From: Pezizomycotina sp. ARF18
Lineage: Eukaryota; Ascomycota
Assembly: GCA_002224055.1 (NCBI GenBank)
Contig: AZLU01000124.1
Span: 56,584-120,583 of the forward strand
Length of the DNA stretch: 64,000 bases
Direction: 5' to 3'
Shown: positions 58,765-64,000 of the stretch, in pieces
Layout of the letters: each line of letters begins with the position of its first letter
How positions within the stretch are numbered: the first letter of the stretch is position 1
Made by a program: the position numbers and the translations under genes
Notes under the pieces: generated by a model
What the model was told of the DNA's origin: nothing
Database searches by the model: none
The model's input: only the letters and a program-made list of their open reading frames with translations

Positions 58765-61350
58765 AAAAATAGCATATGTAGCTAAAATGTTAATATTAAG
58801 AGTAGTCTTATTCCCTCTTTTTTTAAGTTTTAAACTTAACTTTTAAATTAAATCTAGTTATCTATCTATCTTCTTTTATGTTCTTAATAAATATAAAAAA
58901 AAACGTTAATAAATTAAAAAAAAAAATTTTTTAATTTTTTTTTAATTTTTTTTTAAGTAATTAGATAGTAGTTACCTACTTAACTACTATTTTTTTTAAA
59001 AAAAATAGTTACCTACCTAACTATCTAATTACTTATCTACCTACTTTAATATCTTAATAAACTTTTTTATTAATTAATTAATTAATTAATTAGATAGTAG
59101 TTACTTACTTAGCTATATATTTAGCTACCTACCTAACTATCTACTTATTTAATTAATAAATACTTATTAAATTATTATCTATTATTAATAAAAAAAAATG
59201 TTAACTTGTAAAAAGAAAGAAGTTCTACACGTATATACTATAGAGAAGAGAAAAAAGAACTAAAATTCTAATTATTTATTTAAAAATAATTATTTAAAAA
59301 AAAAAAGAATTAAATTAATATAAAAACTATATATAATAAAAAAATTAGAACTTATAAAATAGCTGTTTTAAGCTTGGAATACTTATACTACTAATTATAG
59401 TACGGATACGATTTTTAGTTACTTCTAAATATAGAAACACTATAAAACGTAAATATCCGACTATTAATTTAGAAGAAAACTATAAATTAAAATACTATAG
59501 AAAGGCTTAGTAATTATTTTTTATAAATTAATATTATTTTATTATAGAAAATTTAGCCTTTAATTATAAGTTTTATTCTAAATTTTTCTTTATTAATTAA
59601 TTATTTAAGACGTTATTTACCTACTATAATTATAATATTATTAAAAGTCTTTAATACTACTTATTTAAAGGCTAGAGAAAATATAAAGAAGAATTAAATA
59701 TAGAAAAAGATAAAAATTTAACTAAATTTAGCTTTCTATAGATAGCTGGTTAAATATAAATAGTAAAGCTTTTTTGCTATTAATATACTTATTTGATTTT
59801 AATTTTATTTAAAATTTATATTAGATATTATAGAATTAAAGAAAAAAAACTGCGAATATTTATTTAAAATATTTAAAAATTCTTAGAATCTTTTAATTTT
59901 TAATTCTATTATTACTATAAAGCAGATAAAGCTAGTAATAATATTAAAGTTTTAAAAAATTAAATAAAGAATTATTATAATAATAAATTAAATTTTTTTA
60001 TTTTTAGACATAAATAATTAGTTACGAAAATTTTAAATTTATATTTATTAACTAAAGAAGAAGAAAAAGAATTAAAGATTTTTTTTTATTATAATAATTT
60101 AAATAGAAAATTTTAAATTTTAGTAATTTAAATTTAAATTCTTTAAATATTAATAATTTAACTACTAGTAATTTAAATTTAGAAATCTTTAAATATAAAA
60201 AATCTACTATTACTAAAATTAAAGATATTTTTTTAAATATTAGAAAAATTATTAATTCTTTAATTAGAAAATAATAAAAGAATTTTAGAAGATTTTTAAA
60301 AAAGATTTTACTCTTAATAATAATCTATATTTATCTTTAGATTCGGAAACTAGATGGAATTCTACTTACGAAATGCTTAAAAATTTATTTTATTATATTT
60401 TAATATAGAAAAAGGTTTAATAAAGATAAATAATCCTATATTAAAATATTAGTTAAAGATTAAATACTATTAAATATTTATTTTATATAATTAGAAATTT
60501 TTATATACTACTATAATTAGTCAAGGTGAAGTTATATAACAATACCTTATATTTTACCTTTTATTTTAACTATATAAAAATAAGTAAAAGCTTTTATAGA
60601 ATTAAATTCTTCTAATTTTAATTCTATTAATTAAAATATAATTTAATTTAAAATTTAATAGATATTAATACTATAAGTTTAAATTCTATAGATTTAAATA
60701 CTATTACTTTAATTCTATAGATTAAATTCTATAGAATTAGATTTAATTTTATTAATTAAAGAAGGCTTAAAAAAGGTATAGAAAATTAGAAAAGTGTTTC
60801 CTACCTTAAATTTTACTATAAGGTACTACTTATTTAAATATTTTTATAGCTTCTATTTTAGATCCTACTATTAAAACTAATATTTTTAAATTTATAATAT
60901 TAAAGAAGAGATAAAAGATATACTATTAAAAGAATTAAAAAAATATATAATAGTACTAAAAAAGAATATAATACTATTAATATAGTATTATTACTATAGA
61001 CGAGCTAGAATTATATTTAAAAGAGCCTTTAGAATCTATAGATTCTAATAATTCTAATTATATATTGATTATTGCGTAAAAATAAAGAAAAATATCGTAT
61101 TTAGCTATTTAGCACGTAATTATTTTAGTATACATTACTAGTGCGTGCTGCGAGTCTACCTTTTCTATTTCTAAAATATTATACTAGAGCTAGAAATTTA
61201 TTAAAAATTAATACTTTTATAGGATTATTTTATAAAATATTATAATTTATAGATAAAAGAAGCTAGATTATTTAGAACGGATTATATGAAGATTCGGATT
61301 GGGAAGAAGGATCGGATTCGGAGGGATTTAGAGGAAGATGAATAGTAGAT
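58765..61350. mobile_element. AT-rich island, probable RIP-degraded transposon
   Basis: GC drops abruptly at about 58765 and recovers at about 61350. Inside, nearly all sequence is A/T with TTA, TAA and CTA words; CpA and CpG are scarce and TpA abundant. No open frame exceeds 60 codons, while both flanks have normal composition. This is what repeat-induced point mutation (C to T in CpA context on both strands) leaves of a repeated element. The last bases carry a GC-richer acidic/Ser-coding motif (GAAGATTCGGATTGGGAAGA near 61291), possibly the less mutated end of the original ORF. No terminal repeats or target duplication could be identified by eye, and the element class is unknown. The size, 2.6 kb, would fit a DNA transposon or truncated retroelement. 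Confidence 0.75.
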
Positions 61351-62042
61351 AATAGGCTATAGTACTGGCGCCAAGGTCTCAACGCAAATCCGCTCGAAGA
61401 GTCAGACCGGACGGTTATTTAGTTTCGTTTCATGTCCCTCTTTTAGCAGTGGATATACATTATATCTACAATTATCATTAACGGCGTTTTGTTTTATTTA
61501 GTATCGTCGAAAGGGGAAACTATTTTTCGCTTTTCTCTAAGTCTTCAATTAACACAATGAAGGGGCTGAACAAAGGGAAAGTCTTCGGCAGAAAAAATGA
61601 TGAGCAGTCGGACGGTGATAGGCAAGGTCGTTAAGAAACAAGACTGATGATGATCGTATTGAGTTTGCGTTGATCTGTCGGTTCGATTGAGGTTTCTGAA
61701 TACCGTTGAGGAAAGGACTTTGCTCATACTTCTTTGCAATTTTCCTCGAGCTGCTCAATCTTCATCGTGTAGGTATACTAATAATAACTGCAGACCGAAG
61801 AGGAGCACTCAGACTCTCAAGGACCTTTTCGGGTTGGCTGAAGGAAAATAATTAACCGGCAGACTGATCCGGTTTCAATATAATCTCGTTGGGTATTAAT
61901 ATAAGAGAGTGCTCCGCACGGAGTAGGCTATAATAATAGCTACTCGTATTCTCCGACTGGAAAAACGAGGCCGCGGCAGCCGACGCGCCTCGAACAGACA
62001 ATATGTGGTTTGACAGTGGACAACTTCTTCTCAAAATGCATT

Positions 62043-62043
<1 letters not shown>

Positions 62044-62077
<34 letters not shown>
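62044..62077 (+). repeat. 34-base poly-T tract
   Basis: Longest uninterrupted homopolymer of the window, in intergenic DNA 0.7 kb right of the AT-rich island. May be the A-tail of a retroposed sequence on the minus strand; no coding remnant or duplication seen beside it. Confidence 0.85.
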
Positions 62078-62078
<1 letters not shown>

Positions 62079-63080
62079 TTTGGTACATATATATGTAAGA
62101 GATTCTCCATAGCGAGCCCCGAGCGAGAAAACCGCTGCTCTCGAGCATGAGCTGAAAAAAAAAAAGAGAAAGAAGAAAAAAAAAAAACATTCGACTGGTA
62201 ATTTCATGATCTTATTCGCATCTGGTTAAGCAAAGCAGATATACGCAGCACGATTCGAATCAAACTTTTAATACAATTCGCATCCCTCACCGTGCGTGTC
62301 GAGTGTTCGCGTCGCCATTCCTGTTTATGAGCGACAAATGTTGGTTCATTAAAGATTGCCTGTTTAATCTTTATACGGAGAACACAAGGGCTACTAGTTC
62401 TAGTACGATGGCAGCGACTACGATGCTGTATAAATAGTACATGAATTGACCAAAAAAAAAACCTTCGGGAAAAATATGTTCGCCTAATAAAGGTAGGGAG
62501 TATTGTGCCCGACAGATATTTAAAAGCATGCATATGTAGCAAGTGTCCAAAAAAAAAAAAAGGACAGTTTGATGTAAGAGAACGAAGTGCATTAAATAAG
62601 GGAACGGATAGGAAAAGAACAGTTTTCAAGCCGGATCTCAATATAAGATGAGAAACGAAGAAAGAAAGGAAAAAAGGGGACGAACACAGAAACAGCAGCA
62701 GCAATAATGAGAAGGATAAGTCTTAACTCATCGCAACACGCATTTCATAGCAATTAGAGGCAACTGACGATGAAAGTGACTCAAAACATTTCCAATCGAA
62801 CTGGAGTTAGCAGAGGAAATAAGGATAATAAAAGAAGGGAAAAAAACGAATAAAGTGGAGGAGCAAAAGGATATCGAAGAGAGAGGTTCAGTGGGGCAGG
62901 TAAAGAAAATGAGCGAAAAAAATCCAAATCTGAAGTCTGAGCAAGTGAAGTTATGAAAACATTGCGACAAGACAATCATACGAGCTCTACACGCGGCGAA
63001 AGCTTTCAGAACATGCAAGTAGAGGATCAGGAAATAAAGAAATACATAACAATTTCAACAAGAAAAAAAAAAGAAAAAAA

Positions 63081-63097
63081 GGGGGGGGGGGGGGGGA
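63081..63097 (+). repeat. Poly-A then 17-base poly-G tract
   Basis: AAGAAAAAAAAAAGAAAAAAA is followed by 17 Gs and GAGGGAAGGGAGG. Long G runs are rare in fungal genomes and can form quadruplexes; length is uncertain in this assembly. Confidence 0.8.
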
Positions 63098-63306
63098 GGG
63101 AAGGGAGGCCGAGGAGAACAGCGCCAATGAACTTTGATTAGCTCAGTCATTGCGGGGCTGCGTATGAAGTAGAAAGAGTATAGTTACCCAAAATGAACCG
63201 TAAACGCATGAATGAGCGGGAAGAGAATTGGAGTTGAGCAGCAGAATGTATTAGAGAGCTTTGTATAGTGTAGAGAGGCGCTTCGGTAGCATATAATCAT
63301 TTCATT

Positions 63307-64000
63307 TTAGACGAATCCGCTTGTCAGACTCTTCGCAGCTTGGAAGGCGACCTCAAGGACCGATATGCGATGAATTTGGTCGATCCTTCTTATCGCGGCT
63401 CTGATTGTTGCAAATACTTCTTCGATGCCTCCTCGTGGAGCTATCATGTGGGACGAGAATAAAGGCATAATGGTGATTAACCAACGTGTTCTCCAGAATC
63501 CTGGAAGTTCTCCGTTACATCCTGAACGGATGGATCTGGGGAATGACTTTGTCAAATTTGCCGCGCCGAAAGTACTTCTTGGTCCCTGACCCGGTCTTAA
63601 GAGCTTGGTTGTGATTTGGTAGCAGTTGTTCCATGAGCCCATCGATCTTGTCAGGGTCTGCGGTGGTGATTTCCTTTCCGTCCTTGTATATTTTAGCACT
63701 CCCACGGCGCAGAATGTGCTCCTATACTCTCCATGTTGGATAACATTCGGAGTGTCTCAGCAAGAAGGATCTCGTGGGTTCGAGTAATTCCTCCTCCGAG
63801 TTCCGTTCTCTTCAAGTCTCTTGATAAAAATGAACGCCTCAAATGGTTTAAGACCTCTGCGTTTCTGGTCGAACGGAGTCGACTGCAGATTGAAGACATC
63901 ATCGTCATCCTTTATCTCGCCTCTAAGGTACGCTTTCAGAGGCGCCAGGTTTCCAGTGGTCGAGGGCCGACGCCCTCCAGCCGATTCGACCACAGATCGT
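63307..64000 (-). CDS. Second Fic-domain gene, partial at the window edge
   Basis: Transcribed leftward, 5' end beyond the window. The first readable residues, 63998-63966, are WSNRLEGVGP, the same inhibitory motif as GSNQLEGIGP of the 48.2 kb gene. Then come AYLRGEIKDDDDVFNLQ (compare STYFRGDTTGNDEV), LKPFEAFIFIKRLEEN, ITRTHEILLAETLRML, VGVLKYTRT, KIDGLMEQLLPN and, at 63507-63535, HPF followed by a disrupted loop whose remaining bases fit the HPFxDGNGR core if three duplicated bases have been lost. RILENTLVNHHYAFIL (compare RILENILVNTHYQFVL) and EEVFATIRAAIRRID follow; stop near 63307. It is thus a diverged paralogue of the other Fic gene on the opposite strand. At least four frame changes. 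Function as for Fic enzymes; whether it is active depends on whether the loop breaks are real. Confidence 0.8.

Larger units (their letters stand above)
61351..63306. other. Intergenic with long homopolymers
   Basis: No supported gene. Contains 34 Ts at 62044-62077, an A-rich run at about 62154-62187, and A-runs followed by 17 Gs at 63081-63097. Reading frames through these are Phe- or Lys-rich artefacts. A promoter for the Fic gene is not here: that gene is transcribed leftward and ends near 63307. Confidence 0.5.

Noticed and set aside
58765-61350. Nuclear insertion of mitochondrial DNA or a centromere core
   Set aside because: No mitochondrial gene, tRNA or rRNA piece recognised; 2.6 kb with sharp edges fits a single RIP-mutated element better. 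A search against the mitochondrial genome would settle it.
62204-62704. 166-codon Phe/Leu/Ser-rich minus-strand frame
   Set aside because: Driven by A-runs on the plus strand; no regular membrane-helix pattern or family match.

Overview
The window looks like a nuclear contig from a filamentous ascomycete (Pezizomycotina). Evidence: short introns with GT...AG ends and CTAAC-type branch points; fungal-restricted families (tyrosinase with a C-terminal shielding domain, BIM1/X325 copper protein, TRI14-like propeller, PTH11/rhodopsin-like membrane protein, fungal C2H2 regulator, kelch protein, MFS exporter); long A/T homopolymers between genes; and one sharply bounded, extremely AT-rich block (about 58.77-61.35 kb) of the kind left by RIP on a dead transposon. 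No rRNA, convincing tRNA, CRISPR or intact transposon was seen.

Layout. 1-3.4 kb: no supported gene. 3.4-6.1 kb (-): acidic repeat-bearing protein. 6.2-8.9 kb: microsatellites and AT-rich DNA. 8.9-10.0 kb (-): decayed C2H2 zinc-finger gene, an inverted paralogue of the better preserved copy at 14.7-16.0 kb (+). Between them lies an EGF-like, Gly/Ser/Tyr-rich secreted protein at 11.6-12.9 kb (-). 18.0-18.7 kb (+): BIM1-like, probably GPI-anchored copper protein. 19.1-20.6 kb (-): TRI14-like propeller with perfect C-terminal repeats. 22.9-24.7 kb (+): multi-pass membrane protein. 25.8-27.8 kb (+): 2EXR/F-box-like protein. 29.2-30.8 kb (+): kelch protein. 34.5-37.1 kb (-): tyrosinase. 37.1-43.8 kb: gene-poor. 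43.9-45.3 kb (-): disordered protein. 47.05-47.56 kb (+): small secreted protein. 48.2-49.2 kb (+): Fic enzyme. 49.4-51.15 kb (-): MFS transporter. 52.1-53.7 kb (-): secreted hydrolase-like protein with a Gln/Asn-rich insert. 56.1-57.7 kb (-): PTH11-like protein. 58.8-61.35 kb: AT-rich island. 63.3-64.0 kb (-): a second Fic gene, cut by the window edge at its inhibitory motif.

The dominant theme is secretion and the cell surface: at least six predicted secreted or anchored proteins, several with low-complexity inserts. These do not form a recognisable biosynthetic cluster. The most interesting content is the pair of class II Fic genes, the inverted zinc-finger pair, the Q/N-rich hydrolase and the EGF protein.

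A caution applies throughout. Almost every recognisable gene changes reading frame several times, and where I could trace the change it was usually a single missing base in a short homopolymer. That pattern is more typical of an unpolished long-read assembly than of independent decay of every gene, so coordinates are gene spans, not clean ORFs, and pseudogene calls should wait for polished sequence.
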